In this document: one piece after another, positions 24,291-33,466 of the stretch
How positions within the stretch are numbered: position 1 is the stretch's first letter
How the letters are laid out: each line of letters opens with the position of its first letter
Origin: CBDFKB01 sp965248715
Lineage (GTDB): Bacteria; Pseudomonadota; Alphaproteobacteria; Rhizobiales; Rhizobiaceae
Direction: 5' to 3'
Assembly: GCA_965248715.1 (NCBI GenBank)
Contig: CBDFKB010000008.1
Location: forward strand, 1 to 64,000
Length of the DNA: 64,000 nucleotides
Notes under the pieces: generated by a model
What the model saw: the letters and a program-made list of their open reading frames with translations, nothing else
The model's database searches: none
What the model was told of the DNA's origin: nothing
Position numbers and translations under genes: made by a program

Positions 24291-24761
24291 ATGTCTGTTA
24301 AACTCATGGTCAATGGCCATCCGCGGACCTTTTTTGGCGATCCCAGAACCCCGTTATTGGATGTTGTTCGCGATGACTTCCGACTGACAGGTTCTAAAGC
24401 GGTTTGCAGAGAAGGCTTTTGTGGCTGCTGCACCGTTTATGTAAACGGAGCTCCCACCGCGTCCTGCTTACAACCTATTGGGGGGCTTGATGGAACCGAA
24501 ATCACGACGATTGAAGGCGTTGGGTCGGTTGAGAAGTTGAATTTTGTTCAGCAGGCGTTCGAAGATTTTGATGTGGTTCAATGCGGAATGTGCTTTCCGG
24601 GTCTGGTGATGACGCTAACAAAATTCCTGGAAAGAAATCCGACGCCAAGTCGCGTTGAAGTGAAATATGCCATGACCGGCAACATTTGCCGGTGCACTGG
24701 GTATGAGCGCATTGTCGATGCTGTGATGTCTCTACAAAGTCGGGGGGAGGCAAGCCTATGA
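24291..24761 (+). CDS. Molybdenum hydroxylase, 2Fe-2S subunit (CoxS/XdhC-like)
   Basis: A 156-residue iron-sulfur protein. The plant-ferredoxin-type cluster is bound by C39, C44, C47 and C59 (CREGFCGCC ... ASC), and the second, four-helix cluster by C98, C101, C133 and C135 (QCGMCFPG ... GNICRCTGYERI). Length and both motifs are standard. It overlaps the large-subunit gene by ATGA. Confidence 0.93.
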   Translation: MSVKLMVNGHPRTFFGDPRTPLLDVVRDDFRLTGSKAVCREGFCGCCTVYVNGAPTASCLQPIGGLDGTEITTIEGVGSVEKLNFVQQAFEDFDVVQCGMCFPGLVMTLTKFLERNPTPSRVEVKYAMTGNICRCTGYERIVDAVMSLQSRGEASL

Positions 24762-27121
24762 GTAAGCACATTGATCCCAACGACGCGGTTATGGATCTGC
24801 CTCGGCGTGACGCTAGAGATAAGTTATTGGGGCGCACCAAATACACAATTGATGTCGGTGGCTCGGAAGTCATACACGCGGTCCTTCGACGTGCTGAGAT
24901 ATCAGCGGCTCGCATCACGAAACTCGATTTTGGAAATGCTCTCAAAATGCCCGGTGTCAAAGGCATCGTGAGTTATGATGATGCGCCGGGGTTTCATGGC
25001 ATTGGAATTGCTGATCACCCGATCTTTGCTCAAGAAGTTGTTCGATATCATGGCGAGCCACTGGCTGCAGTAGCTGCTGAAACTTTGGCACAAGCGCATG
25101 CTGCTGCTGCAGCAATCGAATTTGAATACGAGTCCCTTACTCCTGTTCATACGATGGCGGAAGCTCTCGAAAGCGATGCCCCGCTTGTTCATCCGGATTG
25201 GCAAGACTACGAAATTTTATTTGAGGGTGCCGCGCGCGGCGGAAATGTCGCTTGGGAGGCAACCGTCGAACGTGGCGATACCGATGAGGCATTTGCTCGT
25301 GATGATGTTAATATTGTTGAAGGAGTTTATCGGGTCGGTCGTCAAAATCATGTTCCGTTCGAACCTCGTGCAGTTGTCGCATCATTTGAAGATGGCAGGT
25401 TTCACGTTCAGACTTCTACGCAAGTTCCGTGGACGGTTAGAAGCGTAACCGCCAAGGTTTTGGGTGTGCCGGATTCCCATGTCAGGGTCACTGTACCAGC
25501 TGTTGGTGGTGGTTTTGGATTGAAATTCGATTGTTCGCTTGAACCCTATGCAGCCAGCCTTGCAAAGAAAACTGGCCGCAGCGTTTCTTTGATCAATTCA
25601 CGCCGCGAAGAAATGATGACCTGTCTGTGTCGTGAAAACGCAGACATACGTATTCGTTCTGCCGTCACAGCTGACGGCGAAATTGTCGGTCGCGAAGCAA
25701 CAGTCCTTATGGATTGTGGCGCTTATGGTGGTGAGCAGGTCTTCCTGAGCACGATGACTGCCCACACGCTTGGTGGCAATTACAAACTTGGTTCGATCAA
25801 GCTCTCAAGCCTTGCTGTCTATACTAATACCCCGCCAAACGGCGCGTTCAGAGCGTGTAATGGCGTCTACAACACCTTTGCACTTGAGCGTCATACAGAT
25901 GAGATTTGTGATGCAATAGGCATGGATCGCATGGAATTCAGACGCAAGAATGTTGTCGGTGATCAGGATATTGGTGCGACTGGACAGGTTTTCGAAGGCC
26001 ACGTTTTGGGTCCTATGTTGGACCGCATGGAAGAAATTTGTGCCAAAGAGCCAAGCAAGGAAGCTCTTGTAGACGGTCGACTTTATGGTCGGGCGACAAC
26101 AGTTGGCACTTGGTTCATATTTGTTGGGCCTTCTGCAGCGACGGTAAATCTGAACGCAGATGGCAGTGCAACACTTGTGACTTCTGGGGTTGAGATTGGT
26201 TCTGGAACCATGATGCAGTCCCTGCCGCAAATAGTTGCTGCCAGCCTTGGTATTCATCCCAGGGAAGTGATCGTAAAAACCGCAGATACGGATGCGTCTG
26301 GACGAGACCTTGGTGTTGGAGGCGGCCGAACAACGGTATCGCTCGGTGCAGCCAGTTCAGCTGCTTGTGACGAAGTGCGTGACAAACTACTCAGTGTTGC
26401 AAGCCAAATGCTCCAGACAAAGACAGAGCACTTAGTGCTTACTAACGGACGAATTGAAATCAAAGGGCGCCCAGGAACAGGAACCACAATTCAAAAAGTC
26501 ATCGCACAAGCTGAAGCTGTGAATGGACCTGTTTCAGGCAGTGGCGCATTCACTGCTCCTGGCATTCCGGCAATGCCCGGTTGTGCTGCGGGTCACTTTA
26601 TTGACGCTATCGATATTCCTGTATTTGCAGTGCATGATTGTGAATTAGCGGTTGATCCAGAGACTGGGCAGATTGAAATCCTTTCATATCACGTTGTTCA
26701 AGACGTGGGACGCGCCTTGAACCGGCGCGCAATCCACAGCCAAATTCAAGGTGGAGTGGTGCAAGGTATTGGTTATGCTCTTCAAGAAGAAATGACGATC
26801 AACTCTGAAGGTGCAATTGAACAATCTGGTTTTGAAACATATCGATTGCCAATGGCTCAAGATGTGCTGCCGATTGAGTTCGATCTCTTCGAAGGTGCCC
26901 CATCTTGCGGACCATTGGGAACAAAGGGGGCTGGCGAGGTTCCGATTTTGAACGTTGCTGCATCAATTGGTTGCGCCGTGGCCAATGCGACAGGCAAGCA
27001 GGTGAGCCAAATACCACTTACTCCGCCACATGTTTTAGCACTTTTAAACGATATGAAACCCAACCTTGCATTGGATCATATCAATTCTGACTGGGAAAAA
27101 AACACAGTCGCGTTTCGATGA
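24758..27121 (+). CDS. Molybdenum hydroxylase, molybdopterin-binding large subunit
   Basis: A 787-residue catalytic subunit of the xanthine dehydrogenase superfamily. The N-terminal domain begins DARDKLLGRTKYTIDV; the cofactor-binding motif is VGGGFGLKFD; the substrate-side loop is PPNGAFRACNG; and the conserved catalytic Glu lies in GTKGAGEVP (about residue 727). The loop lacks the AYXCSFR of form I CO dehydrogenase, so it is not a CO dehydrogenase; it hydroxylates some aromatic, purine or aldehyde substrate that cannot be named. No maturation gene (xdhC/coxD/coxF type) is adjacent. The IS3 remnant begins about 20 bases after the stop. Confidence 0.9.
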   Translation: MSKHIDPNDAVMDLPRRDARDKLLGRTKYTIDVGGSEVIHAVLRRAEISAARITKLDFGNALKMPGVKGIVSYDDAPGFHGIGIADHPIFAQEVVRYHGEPLAAVAAETLAQAHAAAAAIEFEYESLTPVHTMAEALESDAPLVHPDWQDYEILFEGAARGGNVAWEATVERGDTDEAFARDDVNIVEGVYRVGRQNHVPFEPRAVVASFEDGRFHVQTSTQVPWTVRSVTAKVLGVPDSHVRVTVPAVGGGFGLKFDCSLEPYAASLAKKTGRSVSLINSRREEMMTCLCRENADIRIRSAVTADGEIVGREATVLMDCGAYGGEQVFLSTMTAHTLGGNYKLGSIKLSSLAVYTNTPPNGAFRACNGVYNTFALERHTDEICDAIGMDRMEFRRKNVVGDQDIGATGQVFEGHVLGPMLDRMEEICAKEPSKEALVDGRLYGRATTVGTWFIFVGPSAATVNLNADGSATLVTSGVEIGSGTMMQSLPQIVAASLGIHPREVIVKTADTDASGRDLGVGGGRTTVSLGAASSAACDEVRDKLLSVASQMLQTKTEHLVLTNGRIEIKGRPGTGTTIQKVIAQAEAVNGPVSGSGAFTAPGIPAMPGCAAGHFIDAIDIPVFAVHDCELAVDPETGQIEILSYHVVQDVGRALNRRAIHSQIQGGVVQGIGYALQEEMTINSEGAIEQSGFETYRLPMAQDVLPIEFDLFEGAPSCGPLGTKGAGEVPILNVAASIGCAVANATGKQVSQIPLTPPHVLALLNDMKPNLALDHINSDWEKNTVAFR

Positions 27122-27141
27122 CTGACAGAAACGACCCAATC

Positions 27142-27460
27142 TGAGCTGATCTTGGAAAGTCGGACAAAGGTGGCTCTGCTTTTCTGAACAGGTTTTGCCT
27201 GTTTTATAAGTGGATTTCGACCTTTGTTATGCTCCGCCGGGATTGGCGGCAAGCGGTTGAAGTAAGCCTGATCGGGGGTTTGTCCGTCAAGCGATGAATG
27301 GGGTCGTTTGGTGTTGTAGAAGGTCAGATACTTGCCGATTTCGGCTCTGGCTTGCGGCACATTTTCGTAAGCCTTCAGATAAACCCCGTCATATTTGATG
27401 CTGCGCCACAGGCGTTCGATAAAGACGTTGTCACGCCACGCGCCCTTGCCATCCATCAAG
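27142..27460 (-). mobile_element. IS3-family remnant, 3' end of orfB
   Basis: The terminal repeat TGAGCTGATCTTGGAAAG at 27142 resembles the end of the complete IS3 at 27531. Reading leftward from 27459, MDGKGAWRDNVFIERLWRSI and YNTKRPHSSLDGQTPDQAYF are the C-terminal part of an IS3 integrase with the catalytic Glu. The front of the gene and orfA are missing. It is a different IS3 subtype from the copy at 27531-28800. Confidence 0.85.
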
Positions 27461-27596
27461 ATGAGGAATGCAAAAACAAAAAATCACACCCAGCCCAACA
27501 AAATCGAAGGTTTTTGGCAGGTGCTCAACTTGAGCTGGTCCTAGAAAATCGGACAGCCTGTTAAGGTGTATTTCTTCGACGATGGAGGAATACGAC

Positions 27597-27878
27597 ATGG
27601 CGAAACGACGCCGGTTTACAGACGAATTTAAGGCCCGAGTAGCGCTGGAAGCGTTGCGGGGTGACAGGACGGTGCAGGAGATCGCATCGAAGCACAAGGT
27701 GCATCCCAACCAGGTCTCGGCGTGGAAGCGCCAGGCAATCGATGGTCTTGCGGATGTATTTTCCAAGGGCTCTGGAAAAGATGGTGCCGAGCATGATGCA
27801 CAAGTTCATGATCTTCACGCCAAGATCGGTCAGTTGACAGTGGAACGGGATTTTTTGGCAAAAGGGCTCAAGCAATGA
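27597..27878 (+). CDS. IS3 transposase OrfA
   Basis: A 93-residue helix-turn-helix protein: MAKRRRFTDEFKARVALEAL, TVQEIASKHKVHPNQVSAWK, then a leucine-zipper-like tail ending ERDFLAKGLKQ. It binds the IS ends and is normally fused to OrfB by frameshifting to make the active transposase. The start at 27597 has a GGAGG site eight bases upstream. The stop overlaps the OrfB ATG (ATGA). Confidence 0.92.
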   Translation: MAKRRRFTDEFKARVALEALRGDRTVQEIASKHKVHPNQVSAWKRQAIDGLADVFSKGSGKDGAEHDAQVHDLHAKIGQLTVERDFLAKGLKQ

Positions 27879-28738
27879 GCAGGGCGGAACGCAAGGCGAT
27901 GGTTGCCCGCGATCACCCTGAACTCAGCTTGAGCCGTCAATGCCAGCTTGTCCAGGTCAGCCGCTCATCGTTCTATCACAAGCCAAAGGGAGAAAGCGCA
28001 GAGACATTGGCGCTGATGCGGCAGATCGATGAGCTTTTCATGAAATACCCCTTCTTTGGCAGTCGCCAGATACGGCATCACTTGCGCCGGAGCGGCGTGA
28101 AGATTGGCCGTCACCGTGTTCGCAGATTGATGCGGTTGATGGGGTTGTGTGCGATCTATCAGGCTCCCAACACGTCCAAACCGCACCCGGAGCATCGGAT
28201 TTATCCATATCTGCTGCGGCGTATGGTGATTGACAGGCCCAATCAGGTCTGGTGCAGCGACATCACATATATTCCGATGAGGCGGGGGTTTCTGTACCTG
28301 GTGGCAATCATGGGCTGGGCAACGAGAAAAGTGCTGAGCTGGCGGTTGTCAAATACGATGGATGCCAGTTTCTGTGTAGAGGCTCTGGAAGAAGCCATTT
28401 CCCGATACGGCAAACCGGAGATATTCAACACGGATCAGGGCAGTCAGTTTACAAGTTCCGCCTTTACCGGCGTGTTGCTGGATGCAAAGATCAAAATCTC
28501 CATGGATGGACGTGGCCGCTTTCTGGACAACATCTTCATTGAAAGGCTGTGGAGGTCATTGAAATACGAATGCGTTTACCTGCACGAAATGACCGATGGC
28601 TTTGTGGCCAAACGCCATATTAAAAATTGGCTTGCCTTCTACAACGAAGAACGTCCACACTCGACATTCAACGGTGCAACGCCCGACGAAATCTACGGGT
28701 TGAAAAAAGAGAAACAAGACGAGAAACTGGCAGCATGA
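27875..28738 (+). CDS. IS3 transposase OrfB (DDE integrase)
   Basis: A 287-residue integrase-core protein. An N-terminal HTH_21 region (SRSSFYHKP, YPFFGSRQIRHHLRR) is followed by the rve catalytic domain with all three acidic residues: WCSDITYIP, NTDQGSQFTS and DNIFIERLWRSLKYE, then the IS3-typical NEERPHSTFNGATPDEIY. No disruption is visible. Confidence 0.92.
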   Translation: MSRAERKAMVARDHPELSLSRQCQLVQVSRSSFYHKPKGESAETLALMRQIDELFMKYPFFGSRQIRHHLRRSGVKIGRHRVRRLMRLMGLCAIYQAPNTSKPHPEHRIYPYLLRRMVIDRPNQVWCSDITYIPMRRGFLYLVAIMGWATRKVLSWRLSNTMDASFCVEALEEAISRYGKPEIFNTDQGSQFTSSAFTGVLLDAKIKISMDGRGRFLDNIFIERLWRSLKYECVYLHEMTDGFVAKRHIKNWLAFYNEERPHSTFNGATPDEIYGLKKEKQDEKLAA

Positions 28739-28800
28739 TCAGACAACAAAATACACCTTAACAAAGCTGCTAACCTGTCCAACAATCCGGGACCACCTCA

Positions 28801-29172
28801 ACTGACCGGCGGCGAAGCCTCTGACAACACCCAATTTGAAGCATTGATTGAGGTCGGACTAGATGCCAAACCCGGACTATCGTTGCCGACAAGGGCTATG
28901 ATAGCGATGCCAATCGACACATGGCCCGCGAGCTGGGGGCGGTTCCGGTGATCCCGTATCGCTCGAACCGCAAGCATATCCCAAAACAGTTTGCCAAGGC
29001 GCTTTACCGTGGCCGTGCGCGTATCGAACAGATGATCGGAAAACTCAAGCGCTTCAAGCCGGTAGCACTTCGCTACGAGAAAACCGCAAGAAACTATCTA
29101 TCAAGAAACTATCGATCAATTGTAGCAATCGCCGCGACATTCATCTTGATCAAATCCGTCCACACCGCCTAG
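28801..29172 (+). pseudogene. IS5-family transposase remnant, split by IS3 and frameshifted
   Basis: After the IS3 end the frame reads TGGEASDNTQFEALIEVGLD, changes frame near 28870, and continues as TIVADKGYDSDANRHMAREL, IPYRSNRKHIPKQF, YRGRARIEQMIGKLKRFKPV and ending IAATFILIKSVHTA. This is the C-terminal half of an IS5 (IS427-like) DDE transposase. About 70 bases of its front are at 27461-27530. A 15-base direct duplication (aactatctatcaag / aactatcgatcaat region, about 29090-29120) adds residues near the C-terminus. Non-functional. Confidence 0.8.
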
Positions 29173-29237
29173 CGATTGTTATTTGTCGCGCTGATTGGTA
29201 TTGGGTACCGTTCGCTTATTATCAAGGATTAGCCGCA

Positions 29238-30734
29238 ATGTCTGCCATGCACATGCCGGTCGGCGATGCTCGCGTGCTTTGCAAACGCGACCAGATCGTG
29301 GTTGATCTCAAGAAATTGGTTCCAGGCGAGGGGGTGGTTGACGATGCAGTCTCGATGCGACCGTTTGAAAGCGACGGGCTGACCGCCTATCGGCAATTGC
29401 CGCTGGTGGTGGTGTTGCCGGAAACCGTCGAACAAGTTTCCCAGGTTCTACAATATTGCAACCAGCACAGCATCAAGGTGGTGCCACGCGGGTCTGGCAC
29501 GTCACTTTCCGGCGGTGCTTTGCCATTGGAAGACGGTGTTTTACTGGTGCTGAGCCGCTTTAACCGCATCCTGGAGGTCGACTATGCAAACCGTTGCGCG
29601 GTGGTCGAACCAGGTGTGACCAATCTTGCGGTCACCAAAGCGGTAGAAGAAGAAGGCTTTTATTACGCACCCGATCCATCTTCGCAAATTGCCTGTTCAA
29701 TCGGCGGCAATGTGGCTGAAAATGCCGGCGGCGTTCACTGCCTCAAATACGGCCTGACCGCCAACAATGTGCTTGGTCTGGAGATCGTGCTGATCGATGG
29801 AGAAATACTCACCATCGGTGGCAAGCATCTGGAGGCCGAGGGCTACGATCTGCTCGGTCTAATGACTGGATCAGAAGGTCTGCTCGGGGTAGTCACTAAA
29901 GTCACGGTGCGGATATTGCAATCGCCCGAGACCGCCCGGGCGCTGTTGATCGGTTTTCCATCGAGCGAAGATGGTGGCCAGTGTGTCGCCGACATCATCG
30001 CTGCTGGCATCATACCCGGCGGTATGGAGATGATGGACCGGTTGGCGATCCACGCAGCCGACGATTTCGTTGATGCCGGATATCCGCGCGACGTCGAAGC
30101 ACTGCTGTTGGTTGAACTCGACGGCCCTGATGCCGAAATTGCTCATCTTATCGGCCGGGTTGAGGAAATTGCCAACAATAATAACGCGACCGTGGTCCGC
30201 GCCTCGAAAGATGAAGAGGAACGCGAAAAATTCTGGGCCGGCCGCAAGGCGGCGTTTCCAGCGGTTGGCCGGATCTCGCCTGACTATTATTGCATGGACG
30301 GAACCATCCCGCGCCGGCAATTGCCCAAGGTGTTGGCCAGGATGCGCAAATTGTCGAAACATTATGACCTGCGGGTCGCCAATGTGTTCCATGCCGGTGA
30401 CGGCAATCTGCATCCGTTGATCTTATATGACGCCAATATTGCCGGCGAATTGGAGCGGGCCGAAGCGTTTGGTGCCGACATTTTGAAACTGTGCGTCGAG
30501 GTTGGCGGCGTCTTGACCGGCGAACATGGGGTCGGGGTGGAAAAACGCGATTTAATGCCGGAAATGTTTTCTGAAGCCGATCTAAAGCAGCAGCAACGGG
30601 TCAAATGCGCATTTGATCCAAACCATCTGCTCAATCCCGGCAAGGTGTTTCCGGTGCTACATCGCTGCGCCGAACTTGGCCGTATGCATGTCCATCACGG
30701 CCAATTGCCGTTTCCCGATCTGCCACGGTTTTGA
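29238..30734 (+). CDS. glcD: Glycolate oxidase FAD-binding subunit GlcD
   Basis: A 498-residue FAD-linked oxidase of the GlcD/D-lactate dehydrogenase family. The N-terminal FAD-binding domain has VVPRGSGTSLSGGALPLEDG and SIGGNVAENAGGVHCLKYG. The C-terminal cap has NVFHAGDGNLHPLILYD and GVLTGEHGVGVEKRDLM, containing the His residues near the substrate. With GlcE and GlcF it oxidises glycolate to glyoxylate at the membrane, passing electrons to quinone. It starts a three-gene operon on the core side of the island. D-lactate is a possible alternative substrate. Confidence 0.95.
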   Translation: MSAMHMPVGDARVLCKRDQIVVDLKKLVPGEGVVDDAVSMRPFESDGLTAYRQLPLVVVLPETVEQVSQVLQYCNQHSIKVVPRGSGTSLSGGALPLEDGVLLVLSRFNRILEVDYANRCAVVEPGVTNLAVTKAVEEEGFYYAPDPSSQIACSIGGNVAENAGGVHCLKYGLTANNVLGLEIVLIDGEILTIGGKHLEAEGYDLLGLMTGSEGLLGVVTKVTVRILQSPETARALLIGFPSSEDGGQCVADIIAAGIIPGGMEMMDRLAIHAADDFVDAGYPRDVEALLLVELDGPDAEIAHLIGRVEEIANNNNATVVRASKDEEEREKFWAGRKAAFPAVGRISPDYYCMDGTIPRRQLPKVLARMRKLSKHYDLRVANVFHAGDGNLHPLILYDANIAGELERAEAFGADILKLCVEVGGVLTGEHGVGVEKRDLMPEMFSEADLKQQQRVKCAFDPNHLLNPGKVFPVLHRCAELGRMHVHHGQLPFPDLPRF

Positions 30735-30740
30735 CCGGCG

Positions 30741-31967
30741 ATGGAAGAGGCAAAGCCGAACAGCCAACAGGCGGTCTGCGACATTGTCGATTGGGCGATG
30801 AGCGGCAATAAGTCACTGTTGGTGCACGGGCTAAATTCAAAACCCAGTTTTGGTCATGCAGTCGCTGCCGACGCGGCGATGGATATGACTGGTTTAAACG
30901 GCATTACCCTTTACGAGCCAGAAGAGTTGGTATTGACGGCTAAGGCCGGCACGCCGCTGGCGACAATCGAAAAACTGGTTCATGCCAGCAACCAGCAGCT
31001 AGAGTTTGAACCGCCCGATCTGTCCGCCATCTTTCACCGCAATGCCGGCAAGGGGACGATCGGCGGTGTTTTGAACACTGGTCTGGCCGGGCCGCGACGG
31101 CTACGCTCAGGTTCGGTGCGTGACCATGTGCTTGGCATCAAGGCGGTATCGGGCAGGGCTCAGACCTTTGTTTCCGGCGGCCGGGTGGTTAAGAACGTTA
31201 CCGGGTACGATCTGTCGAAGGGGTTGACCGGGTCATTCGGCACCTTGGCGGTGCTGACCGAAGTGACTTTTAAAGTCATGCCGCGGCCGGAGACCTCCGC
31301 CAGCCTGATCTTGTCCGGGCTCGACACGGCTGGCGCGGTAGCCGCAATGACCAAGGCAATGGGTACAAGTTGTGAGGTGTCTTCGGCTGCCCATCTGCCG
31401 CAGGGTGGGATCGAGGGCTTACCAGGTCATGGCGCCACAGTCTTGCGGCTTGAAGGCTTTGTACCGTCGGTCAAAGCCCGCCTTGATCGGCTGGCTGGCG
31501 AACTTCATGATTTCGGCCCTGTGGAACGTCTTGAGCAAGCGCAAAGCGAGAGTGTGTGGCGGGCAGTGCGCGATCTGGCGCCGTTTGCGTCGGCCGCCGA
31601 CGAGCGGCCATTGTGGCGCATTTCCGTTGCGCCGAGCGCCGGGGTGACGATCGCCAGCGCTGCCGAAGCGCTCGGCGCCGCTTGGTTCATGGATTGGTCT
31701 GGTGGATTGGTGTGGGTGGAAATGCCGCCTGGCGATGAAGCCGACATGGCCGGTGCCGTCAGCGATGCCGGAGCATCCGTGCTGCGCGATGCGGTTCTGC
31801 GGGCCGGTGGCGGCCACGCTACATTGCTGCGTGCTGATCAGGCAATTAGGGCCAAGGTATCGGTATTTCAGCCGCAGCCGGCGCCGCTCGCCGCGCTTTC
31901 CAAGCGCCTCAAGGCCGGGTTTGATCCGCTCGGAATTCTCAATCCCGGACGCATGGTGGCGATCTAA
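30741..31967 (+). CDS. glcE: Glycolate oxidase subunit GlcE
   Basis: A 408-residue second FAD-domain subunit. TLTAKAGTPLATIE-like sequence (VLTAKAGTPLATIEKL) opens the binding domain; GTIGGVLNTGLAGPRRLRSG and GRVVKNVTGYDLSKGLTGSF follow as the flavin-contact and family hallmark. The C-terminus KAGFDPLGILNPGRM is shared with GlcD-type proteins. It begins six bases after glcD and ends three bases before glcF. Confidence 0.93.
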   Translation: MEEAKPNSQQAVCDIVDWAMSGNKSLLVHGLNSKPSFGHAVAADAAMDMTGLNGITLYEPEELVLTAKAGTPLATIEKLVHASNQQLEFEPPDLSAIFHRNAGKGTIGGVLNTGLAGPRRLRSGSVRDHVLGIKAVSGRAQTFVSGGRVVKNVTGYDLSKGLTGSFGTLAVLTEVTFKVMPRPETSASLILSGLDTAGAVAAMTKAMGTSCEVSSAAHLPQGGIEGLPGHGATVLRLEGFVPSVKARLDRLAGELHDFGPVERLEQAQSESVWRAVRDLAPFASAADERPLWRISVAPSAGVTIASAAEALGAAWFMDWSGGLVWVEMPPGDEADMAGAVSDAGASVLRDAVLRAGGGHATLLRADQAIRAKVSVFQPQPAPLAALSKRLKAGFDPLGILNPGRMVAI

Positions 31968-31970
31968 GCG

Positions 31971-33269
31971 ATGCAGACCAATTTCACGCCGCAACAATTG
32001 GCCGATCCGGCGCTGGCAATGTCCGAAAAGATCCTGCGCAAATGCGTGCATTGCGGATTTTGCACGGCCACCTGTCCCACCTATGTGACCCTTGGCAATG
32101 AACTCGATAGCCCGCGCGGCCGCATCTATTTGATCAAGGAGATGCTGGAAAACAACCAGCCGGCCGACCGTGAAACCGTGCTGCATATTGACCGCTGTCT
32201 TTCTTGTCTGTCCTGCGTGACCACTTGTCCGTCCGGCGTCGACTATATGCATCTGGTCGGCCACGCCAGAACCCACATCCAGCAAACCTATCGCCGGCCG
32301 CTGGCCGATCGGGCGATCCGTTGGGTCCTGTCGCAAGTGCTGCCGCATCCGGCAAGATTTCGCCTGGCCTTGCGCGCCGCACGTCTTGGACGACCGTTTG
32401 CTGGCCTGCTCGATACTGTTCCAGGCCTTAAACCATTATCTGCTATGCTGCGGCTCGCGCCCGAAAAATTGCCAACCGATCCAGGCCCGCCAAAAAATGT
32501 ACCGGCAAATTTTTCCGCAACCCCGATCAAAAGGGTGGCTGTCCTCAGGGGCTGTGCGCAAAGCGTGCTCGATCCAACCATCAATGCCGCCACGATGGCG
32601 CTGTTGCGGCGAATGGGTGTGGACGCCTTTGAAGCCGAAGGCGCGGGTTGCTGCGGTGCGCTTGACCACCACATGGGGCACGAGGAAGGCGCGCTGGGGT
32701 TTGCGCGCAAAAATGTCGATGCCTGGACCCGGGAAATCGATGGCAAGGGCCTTGATGCGATTGTGTTGACCACATCTGGATGCGGCACAACGATCAAGGA
32801 TTACGGCCACATGCTGCGCCATGACCGCAATTATGGCGACAAAGCGGCCCGCGTTTCAGCCCTGACCAAGGATGTGAGCGAACTGCTGACCGACATCAAT
32901 TTGCCCCGACCGGTGCAATTGCCCAAATTATCAGTTGCCTATCACGCCGCATGTTCGCTGCAACATGGGTTGCAGGTAAAAACCGCTCCGCGTCAATTGC
33001 TGGAAAGTGCCGGATTTGTGGTCGTTGGCATCCGTGAGGCCCATTTGTGCTGCGGGTCGGCCGGGACCTACAATATTCTGCAATCGGATATCGCCACCCA
33101 ATTGCGCGACCGCAAGGTGGTGCATATCGAAGCGACCGGCGCCGACGTGATCGCTGCCGGCAATCTAGGCTGCATTACCCAAATTGGTGCGGCAACAACG
33201 ATCCCGATCGTGCATACGGTGGCACTGCTGAATTGGGCCTACGGTGGCGATCGACCGGCCGGGCTCTAG
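31971..33269 (+). CDS. glcF: Glycolate oxidase iron-sulfur subunit GlcF
   Basis: A 432-residue protein with two 4Fe-4S motifs, CVHCGFCTATCPTYV and CLSCLSCVTTCPSGVDY, followed by two Cys-rich (CCG) domains with EGAGCCGALDHH and EAHLCCGSAGTYNI, the pattern of GlcF and heterodisulfide-reductase-type subunits. It carries electrons from the flavin subunits to the membrane quinone pool. It is the last gene of the operon; a palindromic repeat starts two bases after its stop. Confidence 0.95.
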   Translation: MQTNFTPQQLADPALAMSEKILRKCVHCGFCTATCPTYVTLGNELDSPRGRIYLIKEMLENNQPADRETVLHIDRCLSCLSCVTTCPSGVDYMHLVGHARTHIQQTYRRPLADRAIRWVLSQVLPHPARFRLALRAARLGRPFAGLLDTVPGLKPLSAMLRLAPEKLPTDPGPPKNVPANFSATPIKRVAVLRGCAQSVLDPTINAATMALLRRMGVDAFEAEGAGCCGALDHHMGHEEGALGFARKNVDAWTREIDGKGLDAIVLTTSGCGTTIKDYGHMLRHDRNYGDKAARVSALTKDVSELLTDINLPRPVQLPKLSVAYHAACSLQHGLQVKTAPRQLLESAGFVVVGIREAHLCCGSAGTYNILQSDIATQLRDRKVVHIEATGADVIAAGNLGCITQIGAATTIPIVHTVALLNWAYGGDRPAGL

Positions 33270-33270
33270 A

Positions 33271-33373
33271 GCGTATTCCCGAAAAGTGTGTAGCGGTTTT
33301 CGGATAAGAATACGCGCCAAAACAAACAGATAGCGCGACGAAGCGAATTCAACGCTTGGTGACACACTCTAGA
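33271..33373 (+). repeat. Rhizobial-type palindromic repeat, type B stem
   Basis: gcgtattcccgaaaagtgtg ... ttcggataagaatacgc forms a stem of GCGTATTC/GAATACGC enclosing CCGAAAA/TTTTCGG, followed by the shared gatagcgcgacgaagc tail. It sits directly on the glcF stop. It is a single unit lacking the type A stem. Confidence 0.8.
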
Positions 33374-33416
33374 TTTTCCGCTTGCGAACGCAACCCACCC
33401 TGCACCGCCGGACCAT

Positions 33417-33449
33417 ACAAAAAGACCCGCCGATTGGCGGGCCTTTTGT
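33417..33449. terminator. Bidirectional rho-independent terminator
   Basis: ACAAAAAGACCCGCC-gatt-GGCGGGCCTTTTGT forms a stem flanked by A and T runs, placed between the convergent glcDEF operon and the L,D-transpeptidase gene, so it can stop transcription from both sides. Confidence 0.85.
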
Positions 33450-33466
33450 ACGCAAATTTGTTTCGA

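Larger units (their letters stand above)
27531..28800 (+). mobile_element. Complete IS3-family element
   Basis: The ends are TGAGCTGGTCC (27531) and, inverted, GGACCACCTCA (ending 28800). ACT is found directly outside both ends, a fitting 3-bp target duplication. Both transposase frames are open and the catalytic residues are present, so the copy could be active. It has inserted into an IS5-type remnant, whose reading frame can be joined across it (FLAGAQ before, TGGEASDNTQF after). A second copy of its left end begins this window at 1-70. Confidence 0.88.

Noticed and set aside
24758..27121. Carbon monoxide dehydrogenase (coxL)
   Set aside because: The gene order fits, but the catalytic loop reads GAFRACNG and lacks the AYXCSFR motif of form I CoxL.
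31419..32348. 309-codon minus-strand frame across glcE and glcF
   Set aside because: Antisense to two clearly real genes; no domain recognised.
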